Shown: in pieces, positions 7,513 to 13,318 of the stretch
Layout: each line of letters starts with the position of its first letter
How positions within the stretch are numbered: position 1 is the stretch's first letter
NCBI GenBank assembly: GCA_027307295.1
Contig: DAHUXF010000017.1
Location: 250 to 17,729 of the forward strand
Length of the DNA stretch: 17,480 nt
Direction: 5' to 3'
Source: Acidobacteriaceae bacterium
GTDB lineage: Bacteria; Acidobacteriota; Terriglobia; Terriglobales; Acidobacteriaceae
The notes under the pieces: generated by a model
Database searches by the model: none
Told to the model about the DNA's origin: nothing
The model's input: only the letters and a program-made list of their open reading frames with translations
Translations under genes and position numbers: made by a program

Positions 7513-7749
7513 TCAGGCTTCCCGGCGGCGTGGCATGCGGAGGACTTTGGGGTTTTCCTTGGTCTTTCCCCAGAACCCCAGCAGAACCAAATCGGCCTCA
7601 CAGAACGTAAGGTTCTGGGGGCGTGGGCTTCCATCGTTAAAAATGTATTCATCCAGAAGGGAATACAGCTCATGAAGGGAGATGTTGAGATAACCAGCGG
7701 CCTCAGTCTCGGTGTAAAACTCTTTCAAAGGCTTGAGCGATCGCGTCAT
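7513..7749 (-). CDS. Small helix-turn-helix-like protein
   Basis: A 78-residue product, starting at the ATG at 7747-7749 (MTRSLKPLKEFYTETEAAGYL...). The segment FYTETEAAGYLNISLHELYSLLDEYIF resembles the HTH of MerR/excisionase-type DNA-binding proteins, where a helix chooses an AAxxLxIS-type turn. The C-terminal half (LTFCEADLVLLGFWGKTK) looks like a short helix bundle and ends in the basic PRRREA. A TTG start at 7791 would add 14 residues; neither start has a good ribosome site, so the start is uncertain. It precedes the zinc-ribbon membrane gene in the same direction. A DNA-binding regulator is plausible by motif, but the family is unnamed to me. Confidence 0.6.
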   Translation of the reverse strand: MTRSLKPLKEFYTETEAAGYLNISLHELYSLLDEYIFNDGSPRPQNLTFCEADLVLLGFWGKTKENPKVLRMPRRREA

Positions 7750-8051
7750 ATATTTGTTTGTCCGTATCCAAAAAAGGATGCGGGGGAGCAAGATTGTTGT
7801 ACCGTTTTCGGCCAGTCTTAGAAATCAGGTAAACCGCCCGATAACACCTAGCATGACACCTTACCGTCCTTCCCTCACCGTTACTCAGGTAACCACAGTT
7901 TTGTTTATTTGTTACAGGGATTTGCTTTCGCATCCACGCAGCCCCAATCCAACTGATAAATAACCACTTAGCAGTTGCCGCCAGAACCTTTATCCCAGGA
8001 ATATTGAACTGCCTGCCCTCGAATTGCGTATCATAAGGAAGGAGAGAACTT
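7750..8051. other. Divergent intergenic region, no gene
   Basis: About 300 bases separate the HTH-like gene (minus) from the PspC gene (plus). I see a GTTAC-TCAG-GTAAC palindrome at 7880-7893 and a scatter of GGTAA/TTACC half-sites (7829, 7860, 7889), which could be sites for one regulator of both genes. No convincing sigma-70 box pair or small ORF stands out. The 119-residue minus-strand frame covering it looks non-coding. Confidence 0.4.
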
Positions 8052-8372
8052 ATGTATTGCAATTACTGCGGCAAAGTCATCCCCGATGATGCCAATTTAT
8101 GCGCCTATTGCGGCAAGCGTGTCGCTGGAGTGGTAGCCCGCAAGCGGCTTGTGCGGCCCCGGGTAGGGCGCAAGGCTGCCGGGGTGTGCCTGGGCTTCGC
8201 TGAATACTTTGACCTGGACGTTACATTAGTCAGGATCGTGTGGGCGGTGTGTTCTCTGTTTGGGTTGTTCGGTGTCGTGGCGTATTTCGCCGCATGGATC
8301 GTGATGCCGGAAGAGCCGCTTATGCTCTCCGCTCCTGCGTCCGCACCCGATCAGGCGGTGAAAACTTCATAG
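8052..8372 (+). CDS. PspC-domain membrane protein with N-terminal zinc ribbon
   Basis: A 106-residue protein. Residues 1-22 form a zinc ribbon (C3-x2-C6 and C17-x2-C20). Residues about 32-90 match the PspC domain (RKAAGVCLGFAEYFDLDVTLVRIVW, then a hydrophobic helix and YFAAWIVMPEEP), ending in a short polar tail. PspC proteins sit in the inner membrane and in enterobacteria take part in the phage-shock (envelope stress) response; most PspC-domain proteins elsewhere are uncharacterised. The ATG at 8052 has an excellent AAGGAAGGAG site just upstream. It diverges from the HTH-like gene and converges with the TPR gene 51 bases away with no obvious terminator between them. The zinc ribbon echoes the neighbour at 6924-7355. 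Confidence 0.88.
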   Translation: MYCNYCGKVIPDDANLCAYCGKRVAGVVARKRLVRPRVGRKAAGVCLGFAEYFDLDVTLVRIVWAVCSLFGLFGVVAYFAAWIVMPEEPLMLSAPASAPDQAVKTS

Positions 8373-8423
8373 GCGTTACGGCCGCAGGATACCTTGATGG
8401 CGATGTCGGCGATCTCCTGAACA

Positions 8424-9452
8424 TTATTTGTTTCTTGCGATAAAGCTTTGCGCTTTTTCCAGCATCTTTTCCGCCTGTTCCCGGTTGGGACCGTTGGGGG
8501 CCGTTTGCAGAAAAACCTGCAGTGCGCTCATGGCATCGGCATACTGGTCCATTGCTAAAAGGGCGTGGGCGCGGAGCAGATAGATGAGCGGGTATTCCTT
8601 GTGGGTCAGGAAAGCCTGCGCACGGTCAAGATGCCGCAGAGCAGAGGGATAATCGGCTTTGCCGACGAAGGCCTTGGCCATCTCAAAGTGTACCTGCCAG
8701 GAGTCAGGAGCAAGCGATTCGCCATGCTGCAAAGCCCGCAGCGCTTCATCAAATTTTGATTCCATGTTCAGCGCAGAACCCATCACCATATAAGCCATGG
8801 CACAGTTGCCGTCAGCCTGGATCGCACGATTAAGGTCGGCAATAGCGACTTCAGGGTTCCTGTCATTCAGTTTCAACACCGCATTCAGGGTCAGGGCGTC
8901 TGCATAGTCGGGATCAATGGCAAGGGCTTTGTCCAGATGGTGGAACGCTTCATCTGTCTTCCCTTTTTCCACGCTGGCATGGGCCTTGCGATATTCCTCC
9001 CGCGCCTTGGCCGGCACTTTGTACTGGGCCACGGACACGGTGTTACGTTGCAGACCATCCTCCGGCCTGTTCGAGACATGCAGGCGGAGATTTACGATGA
9101 CGGAAAACCCGTTCACATCCACCCCCTCATGCGCCTGGTTCAGCCCTTCCGTAGCCACAACTGAATACCTGCCTGGCGTGATGTGGAAGAATTCAAAACC
9201 GCCGGAAGGATTGGTATAGACGGAGCCTGCCGATGTTCCACGCTGATCCACCAGTTCCACCCGCACATTTCTGAGCGGCGTATTATTTGCGTCCGCGATG
9301 GTGCCGCTGACTGTGCAATCTTCCCGTCCGGGCAAATGGTCCATGCTTCCGGGAACATGCGTTGCACCTGGCCAGACTGGATTTTGTGCGGTACTGAAAG
9401 AGCTGAAGGCCAGGAACGCAAAGGCAAACAAGAGGAAGCGTTGGAAGTGCAT
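8424..9452 (-). CDS. Secreted carboxypeptidase-regulatory-like / TPR protein
   Basis: A 342-residue protein with a signal peptide (about 1-22, ending STA-Q). Residues about 46-125 form a CarboxypepD_reg-like beta-sandwich (TVSGTIADANNTPLRNVRVELVD, NPSGGFEFFHITPGRYSVVA). From about 147 to the end there are roughly five TPR units (for example AFHHLDKALAIDPDYADALTLN and AIADLNRAIQADGNCAMAYMVMG). Such proteins are common in Acidobacteriota and Bacteroidota and act as periplasmic or surface protein-protein scaffolds; no catalytic site is visible. The ATG at 9450-9452 follows AGCAGG by 5 bases. Its leader contains a strong composite stem-loop (9481-9529). The partner is unknown; family calls are confident. 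Confidence 0.85.
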   Translation of the reverse strand: MHFQRFLLFAFAFLAFSSFSTAQNPVWPGATHVPGSMDHLPGREDCTVSGTIADANNTPLRNVRVELVDQRGTSAGSVYTNPSGGFEFFHITPGRYSVVATEGLNQAHEGVDVNGFSVIVNLRLHVSNRPEDGLQRNTVSVAQYKVPAKAREEYRKAHASVEKGKTDEAFHHLDKALAIDPDYADALTLNAVLKLNDRNPEVAIADLNRAIQADGNCAMAYMVMGSALNMESKFDEALRALQHGESLAPDSWQVHFEMAKAFVGKADYPSALRHLDRAQAFLTHKEYPLIYLLRAHALLAMDQYADAMSALQVFLQTAPNGPNREQAEKMLEKAQSFIARNK

Positions 9453-9480
9453 AACAACCTGCTAAATCGAGGATTAGATG

Positions 9481-9529
9481 AAGAAGAAATACCGGCGAGG
9501 AGGCAGGAACCTGCCTGGAATTTCTTCTT
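9481..9529 (-). promoter_or_regulatory. Strong composite stem-loop in the leader of the TPR gene
   Basis: AAGAAGAAAT (9481-9490) and ATTTCTTCTT (9520-9529) form a perfect 10-bp outer stem. Inside, AGGCAG (9501-9506) and CTGCCT (9511-9516) form a second perfect stem with a GAAC/GTTC tetraloop; 10 bases are unpaired on one side and 3 on the other. On the minus strand it ends 28 bases before the start codon. A weaker hairpin (9462-9477) overlaps the AGCAGG ribosome site. It is not a terminator. It may control mRNA stability or translation, or bind a protein. Confidence 0.5.
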
Positions 9530-9649
9530 GCTGGGCACCATCTTGCTTGAGTGCTGAGTGATGAGATGTGTGCAGGAGAATCGAGTTGTACTCAGGAAAG
9601 TGTGATTGAGAAATTATTTTTCATAATGCAGGGGCAACTCCCGCCTGCT

Positions 9650-9700
9650 ACTCACCTCAAAGGGCGTAAAGAGCGCACAAAGATAAGTTGAATTCCGGAT
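9650..9700. repeat. Degenerate repeat, copy A
   Basis: The minus strand reads CTTTGTGCGCTCTTTACGCC followed by CTTTGAGG, with units about 10 bases apart; on the plus strand it ends in AAGATAAGTTGAATTCCGG. The AGATAAGTTGAATTC part matches GGATAAGTAGAATTC in copy B exactly 240 bases downstream. Confidence 0.6.
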
Positions 9701-9867
9701 GAGATTACATCCCGGGTGACACATCTGAAGATTTGGCTGAGGGAGAAAGGGCAGCCAAGCTTGGTTCCGATCATCCGCCTCTTCCGAATCGCGGGGATCA
9801 TCAGGATCGATCCACTCTTCCGGTCACGCGCGCTCATCCGATGACGTGCGATCTCATTGATCTTTGA

Positions 9868-9945
9868 TCCTTCACCGCAAAGGGTTCCAAGGGACACTAA
9901 ATGAGCCAAAAGGACGCTGAGGATAAGTAGAATTCGGCAGAGGGG
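9868..9945. repeat. Degenerate repeat, copy B, with 10-bp periodic units
   Basis: Read on the minus strand, TTTTGGCTCA, TTTAGTGTCC, CTTGGAACCC and TTTGCGGTGA follow at a strict 10-base step, preceded by CTCAGCGTCC. The plus-strand end GGATAAGTAGAATTC aligns with copy A at an offset of 240. Confidence 0.6.
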
Positions 9946-10008
9946 GCCACGGCGATCCGCCTCCGATCACGTGCGATCACCCGATGACGGGCGATCACGG
10001 CGATCCCT
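9945..10008. repeat. GATC-dense tract abutting the nuoI stop codon
   Basis: Five GATC sites fall in about 60 bases, mostly as CGATCAC or CGATCC units around CCCGATGACGGG. A related stretch at 9768-9867 (with CATCCGATGACGTGCGATC) carries about seven more. The tract ends one base before the nuoI stop complement. Confidence 0.65.
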
Positions 10009-10521
10009 CTAGGCCCTTTTCTCAGGAACCATAACCGGCGCTGCTGGCTCCAGAGGTTTGCCCGCATTGGCCGGAACAGCCACCAGCAGTGCCTCTTTGC
10101 GATAGACCAGATTGCTGGCGTTAAAAGTCGCCAGCTTGAAGCCGTGGCCGTGGGTGATGGCGTCCGTGGGACAGGCCTCAACGCAGTAACCGCAGAAGAT
10201 GCAACGGTTATAGTCGATGTTGTAGACCTTGGCGTAGCGCTCCGCGCCGCTGATGCGGTTTTCTTCTGTGTTCTCCGCCGCCTCAATATAAATGCAATTG
10301 GAAGGGCATGCGGCCGCGCACAGAAAACAGGCGACGCACTTTTCCAGGCCGTTCTCATCGCGTTGCAGTTCGTGTAATCCGCGAAAGCGCTCTTGAAAAA
10401 CCGCGCCCTCATTGGGCAGCTTCTTGTTGGGATAGTCCTCAACAATGGTTGGAGAGAACATCTCCCGCAGCGTTACGGACATTCCTTTGGCAATGCCGAA
10501 GATATCGCCGAAAATCGACAT
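10009..10521 (-). CDS. nuoI: NADH-quinone oxidoreductase subunit I (two 4Fe-4S ferredoxin-like)
   Basis: NuoI carries clusters N6a and N6b in the arm of respiratory complex I, passing electrons toward quinone at the membrane. The 170-residue product has the usual length and start (FGIAKGMSVTLREMFSP, an amphipathic membrane-associating helix), and both cluster motifs are intact: C62-x2-C65-x2-C68-x3-C72-P and C107-x2-C110-x2-C113-x3-C117-P. The tail after about 150 is a Pro/Ala-rich extension. No other nuo gene lies within this window; neighbours are a DinB-family gene 42 bases upstream and repeats downstream. The ATG at 10519-10521 has no Shine-Dalgarno, but TATACT lies 6 bases before it, suggesting a leaderless mRNA. 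A ferredoxin subunit of a related hydrogenase-type complex is a less likely alternative. Confidence 0.9.
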   Translation of the reverse strand: MSIFGDIFGIAKGMSVTLREMFSPTIVEDYPNKKLPNEGAVFQERFRGLHELQRDENGLEKCVACFLCAAACPSNCIYIEAAENTEENRISGAERYAKVYNIDYNRCIFCGYCVEACPTDAITHGHGFKLATFNASNLVYRKEALLVAVPANAGKPLEPAAPVMVPEKRA

Positions 10522-10527
10522 GCAGTC

Positions 10528-10533
10528 AGTATA
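10528..10533 (-). promoter_or_regulatory. -10 box predicting a leaderless nuoI transcript
   Basis: The minus strand reads TATACT, then GACTGC, then the ATG. With normal spacing the first transcribed base would be the A of the start codon. The -35 region is weak (TGTTCC at 17 bases). No ribosome site precedes the ATG, which fits leaderless initiation. Confidence 0.4.
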
Positions 10534-10563
10534 ATTGGAAGGCGAAATTGGGAACAGCCGGCT

Positions 10564-11043
10564 TCACTTCCCGTAGCCCGTTTCAAATGTCTGGCCAAGG
10601 ATCTGATTCAAGTGATGTTTGAGGTGGGCAACGTAGTCCTGCGCAATCCACTCCAGTGTGGCTGGCTTGTTGTTTCCGATGTTACACGCCGCTTGCGCTG
10701 CCGCTGCCGGAAGCTGGCCAATCACATGGGCCAGAAAACGATTGTAGGCGGCCCAGAAATCGACCAGGAAATTCCAATCCACCTCGCTGAAGTTCTGCAA
10801 ATCAACCAGCGGATTCTGGTCATAGCCGGGAAACGTCAGGCTCCCTTGCAGGGCCGCGCGCACAAAGCGCTGATGATTGTTGGACGCCGAATCCAGCAGG
10901 TGCCCAAGAATTTCTTTCCTGCCCCATTTGCCGGGACTCGGACGCGTGGAGGTATCGGCGTTGTCCAGCTTCATCAATAGCGGTTTGGCCTGGGCCACGG
11001 TGCGGCCCAGGTCCGTAGCGATCAAGGAAAAGGGATTGCTCAT
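10564..11043 (-). CDS. DinB-family (DinB_2) putative metal-dependent protein
   Basis: A 159-residue four-helix-bundle protein of the DinB/YfiT superfamily. The hallmark GKWGRKEILGHLLDSASNNHQRF (38-60) is clear, and H48, H140 and H144 are placed as the usual three metal-binding histidines (VAHLKHHLNQ at 138-147). Some relatives are thiol-dependent S-transferases (bacillithiol or mycothiol linked), but most have no known substrate. The ATG at 11041-11043 follows AAGGAG by 6 bases. The next gene, nuoI, starts 42 bases after its stop on the same strand, so read-through into nuoI is possible. No sequence feature ties its activity to complex I. Confidence 0.85.
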   Translation of the reverse strand: MSNPFSLIATDLGRTVAQAKPLLMKLDNADTSTRPSPGKWGRKEILGHLLDSASNNHQRFVRAALQGSLTFPGYDQNPLVDLQNFSEVDWNFLVDFWAAYNRFLAHVIGQLPAAAAQAACNIGNNKPATLEWIAQDYVAHLKHHLNQILGQTFETGYGK

Positions 11044-11066
11044 CCTACGCTCCTTCAGGTTGTGTC

Positions 11067-11121
11067 GCCCCTGCGGGGCTTGATGTTTTCTTCCGGCTTA
11101 CCCAGCCCTTGCCCGGCTGGG
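11067..11121. repeat. Paired GC-rich hairpin repeat element
   Basis: GCCCC-TGC-GGGGC (11067-11079) is followed by CCCAGCC-7 bases-GGCTGGG (11101-11121), then CGCGCCGCGCTGG. Two hairpins of this kind separated by a T-rich spacer resemble dispersed intergenic repeats I recall from Acidobacteriota and other soil bacteria. I cannot verify copies elsewhere. Confidence 0.5.
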
Positions 11122-11395
11122 CTACCAGTGTTTCGCGCCGCGCTGGCTGTTGGGCACCGCTTACACCATTACCCGAGACAACAAATAATCGAGGGCGGTG
11201 CTGGCTAATTCTCAGACACTCGCATCAAGCCCTAACGAGCATGCGATCCACATTATGTCCGGCTCTCTTATCCGTCCTCGATAAGTTGCCCCGATGGCAT
11301 ACCTTACTTTTCAGCCTCTTCTTTTTCAGCCGCCCAAGTTTTCTGACAGGCTACGCGAACAGTAGCAGATAACGTGCAGTCCGCTTTTTATTCGA

Positions 11396-11456
11396 TTCGT
11401 GTTCTTTCGCGTAAATTCGCGGCCAGCTTTCCGCTGATCTGCGCTCATCTGCGGCG
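11396..11456. repeat. Intergenic tract with exact 10-bp periodicity
   Basis: TTCGTGTTCT, TTCGCGTAAA and TTCGCGGCCA follow each other without a gap (11396-11425), then ATCTGCGCTC and ATCTGCGGCG (11437-11456). All units keep a 10-base step. The tract lies 11 bases beyond the stop codon of the ubiD-family gene. Confidence 0.7.
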
Positions 11457-11467
11457 AATGGCTTTTT

Positions 11468-13117
11468 CTACTCAATCCCCAGGTCTTTCCACTTTTTGTC
11501 CACCAGGTCCCGGATATTTTTGTCCATCACGATTTCATCCGGCCAGGGGCGGGAGAACCCTTCTGTCGGCCACTTTCGCGTTGCGTCAATACCCATCTTG
11601 GAGCCAAAATTGGGCAACCGCGAAGAATGGTCGAGCGAATCCACCGGCCCCAGAGTGAACTGTATGTCTCGTTCAGGGTCAATGTTATTAAAGACCTTAA
11701 GCACCACTTCGCCGATATCCTGTACGTCTACATCTTCATCCACTACAACAATGCACTTGGTAAACATGGCCTGTCCCAGGGCCCATATGCCGTTCATCAC
11801 CTTGCGGGCATGTCCCGGATACGACTTGCGGATGGAGACAATCATCAGATTATGAAACACGCCTTCCACCGGAAGATTCACATCCACAATCTCCGGCAGT
11901 GTGAGCTTCATCAGCGGCAGGAAGATGCGTTCCACGGCCTTGCCCATGAAGTAATCCTCCATGGGGGGCGGCCCGACGATCGTCGCCGCGTAGATAGGAT
12001 GTTTCCGCTCGGTGATGCACGTCACGTGAAACACGGGGTAGTCGTCTTCTAGCGAATAGAAGCCGGTATGGTCGCCGAACGGCCCCTCTGTCCGCAGTTC
12101 ATCCAGTTTCACGTACCCTTCAAGCACAATCTCGGCTGAAGCCGGCACCTCCAGGTCCACGGTTTCACACTTGACCAGCTCCACCGGTTTCTGCCGCAGA
12201 AAACCGGCAACAATGAACTCTTCTACATCCGGAGGCGCGGGGACAATCGCAGAAAAAGTGAGCGCCGGCTCGGTGCCGATGGCCACCGCCACTTCCATGG
12301 TTCCACTGGGACGGTCTCCGGAAGCAAGAACAGCTCCGCCACCCGAACGGGCCATAATATCGACACCGGCGCGCTTTTTTGTTCTTTCATCCGCAGCCGA
12401 GGGCGGCTGCTCTCCAGCCCCGGATTTCTCCCCGGTAGCTCCGGGCGGCTGTGCTTCCCTTTTCTCCTTGGATATGCCGGACACGCCCCGCAGCATGTCA
12501 CGATAGTGCTCTGCCGCTACTTTTTGCCTTTGCCAGTGCATGCCGGCAGTGGTGGCATCATAGATTTGTATGCGATACATGCCGACGTTGCGCTTCCCGG
12601 TCTTTGGGTCGCGCGTAATCACACACGGCAGTGTGATAAAACGACCGCCATCCTGCGGCCAGCATTGCAGCACCGGAAAATCCAGCAAAGAGAAATCCTT
12701 TTTCTTAATAACTTCCTTACAAGGTCCCGTAGAAACGGTCTTGGGAAAGAACTTGCCCATATCGGCCAGCATGGGAAGCATCTTAAGTTTCTCTAAAAAG
12801 CCCTCTGGCGACTTCATATTCAGGAGCTGGCGGATGCGTTCGGCAATTTCGTCCAGCCGGTCAACGCCCAGGGCCATCTCCATGCGCCGCTCAGAGCCAA
12901 ACTGGTTGATGAATACAGGCACGCCGTTAGCGCCTTTCACGTTTTCAAACAACAGCGCAGGGCCGCCGGGACGGCCATACTTTTTGGCTGCGCCCTTTGA
13001 GACACGGTCGGCGATCTCCGTAATTTCCAGCACCGGGTCAACTTCCGTGCGAATCCTCTTAAGTTCGCCGGCGCGGTCCAGGGCGGCAATCCAATCTCTT
13101 ACGTCGTTGTACGCCAA
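11468..13117 (-). CDS. UbiD-family prenylated-FMN decarboxylase with an internal insertion
   Basis: UbiD-type enzymes decarboxylate aromatic or unsaturated acids using prenylated FMN; in many bacteria they act in ubiquinone or menaquinone synthesis. The 549-residue product shows family motifs throughout: GPALLFENVKG near the N-terminus, RNVGMYRIQ (176-184), MHWQRQK (193-199), ELVKCETVDLEVPASAEIVLEG (about 313-334), TEGPFGDHTG (343-352), PMEDYFMGKA, KCIVVVDEDVDV and GSKMGIDAT. Between AEHYRDMLRG and MEVAVAIG, about 60 low-complexity residues (211-272, rich in Gly, Ala, Lys, Glu, Pro) interrupt the normally continuous fold, explaining the length above the usual 490-500. I start it at TTG 13115-13117: GAGGAG lies 6 bases upstream and a TATAAT box at 13157-13162; the longer frame to 13336 lacks these and reads as non-family sequence. 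Substrate is unknown. Confidence 0.88.
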   Translation of the reverse strand: MAYNDVRDWIAALDRAGELKRIRTEVDPVLEITEIADRVSKGAAKKYGRPGGPALLFENVKGANGVPVFINQFGSERRMEMALGVDRLDEIAERIRQLLNMKSPEGFLEKLKMLPMLADMGKFFPKTVSTGPCKEVIKKKDFSLLDFPVLQCWPQDGGRFITLPCVITRDPKTGKRNVGMYRIQIYDATTAGMHWQRQKVAAEHYRDMLRGVSGISKEKREAQPPGATGEKSGAGEQPPSAADERTKKRAGVDIMARSGGGAVLASGDRPSGTMEVAVAIGTEPALTFSAIVPAPPDVEEFIVAGFLRQKPVELVKCETVDLEVPASAEIVLEGYVKLDELRTEGPFGDHTGFYSLEDDYPVFHVTCITERKHPIYAATIVGPPPMEDYFMGKAVERIFLPLMKLTLPEIVDVNLPVEGVFHNLMIVSIRKSYPGHARKVMNGIWALGQAMFTKCIVVVDEDVDVQDIGEVVLKVFNNIDPERDIQFTLGPVDSLDHSSRLPNFGSKMGIDATRKWPTEGFSRPWPDEIVMDKNIRDLVDKKWKDLGIE

Positions 13118-13156
13118 TCGGCACTCCTCATTTGTAACGCTGGATGTGAACTGGCG

Positions 13157-13162
13157 ATTATA
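13157..13162 (-). promoter_or_regulatory. TATAAT -10 box of the ubiD-family gene
   Basis: A perfect TATAAT on the minus strand; transcription would begin near 13150 and give a leader of about 33 bases before the TTG start. The -35 hexamer at 17 bases is poor (TGTTGC). Its position argues against the 73-residue N-terminal extension, most of which would be upstream of the transcript. Confidence 0.5.
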
Positions 13163-13318
13163 TAAGGGAGCGCAGGCAAGCAACACTTCGAGAGAAATCA
13201 ACCAAACGCCGTCAGAAAAAACAGCGCGCAGCGTTGTACTGTCACTGGTCCTGCAACCTGGCAGGTGCAAGCCACATCTTATCCAACGAGCTGAATACCT
13301 GAAACACCCTGGGACCCC

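Larger units (their letters stand above)
9453..10008. other. Gene-free repeat region upstream of the TPR gene and downstream of nuoI
   Basis: About 550 bases without a convincing gene. It holds the TPR leader stem-loop, two degenerate copies of a tract with CTTTGCG-like units at about 10-bp spacing each followed by GATAAGTWGAATTC, and GATC-rich DNA. Short minus-strand reading frames here follow the repeats and have no ribosome sites. Confidence 0.6.
11044..11467. other. Gene-free region between ubiD-family and DinB-family genes
   Basis: About 420 bases without a convincing gene. The DinB end carries two GC-rich hairpins (11067-11121), and the ubiD end carries a 10-bp periodic tract (11396-11456) directly after the ubiD stop codon. 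The stretch between (about 11140-11390) is pyrimidine-rich with no clear promoter or RNA structure that I can support. Confidence 0.55.

Noticed and set aside
7703..8062. 119-residue minus-strand frame between the HTH-like and PspC genes
   Set aside because: It overlaps the HTH-like gene, covers a divergent promoter region and shows no recognisable protein pattern or ribosome site.
9530..9651. Additional sigma-54 site upstream of the TPR gene
   Set aside because: GG-10-GC spacing occurs here but the -24 part reads GGGA rather than TGGC, no better than chance.
9652..9909. 85-residue minus-strand frame in the repeat region
   Set aside because: It is a by-product of the repeats and GATC-rich DNA; no ribosome site and no domain.
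9897..10445. 182-residue frame overlapping nuoI
   Set aside because: Shifted-frame shadow of nuoI, which has all eight cluster cysteines in the other frame.
9650..11456. CRISPR array
   Set aside because: Repeat units are about 10 bp with no spacers of regular length, and no cas gene is present.
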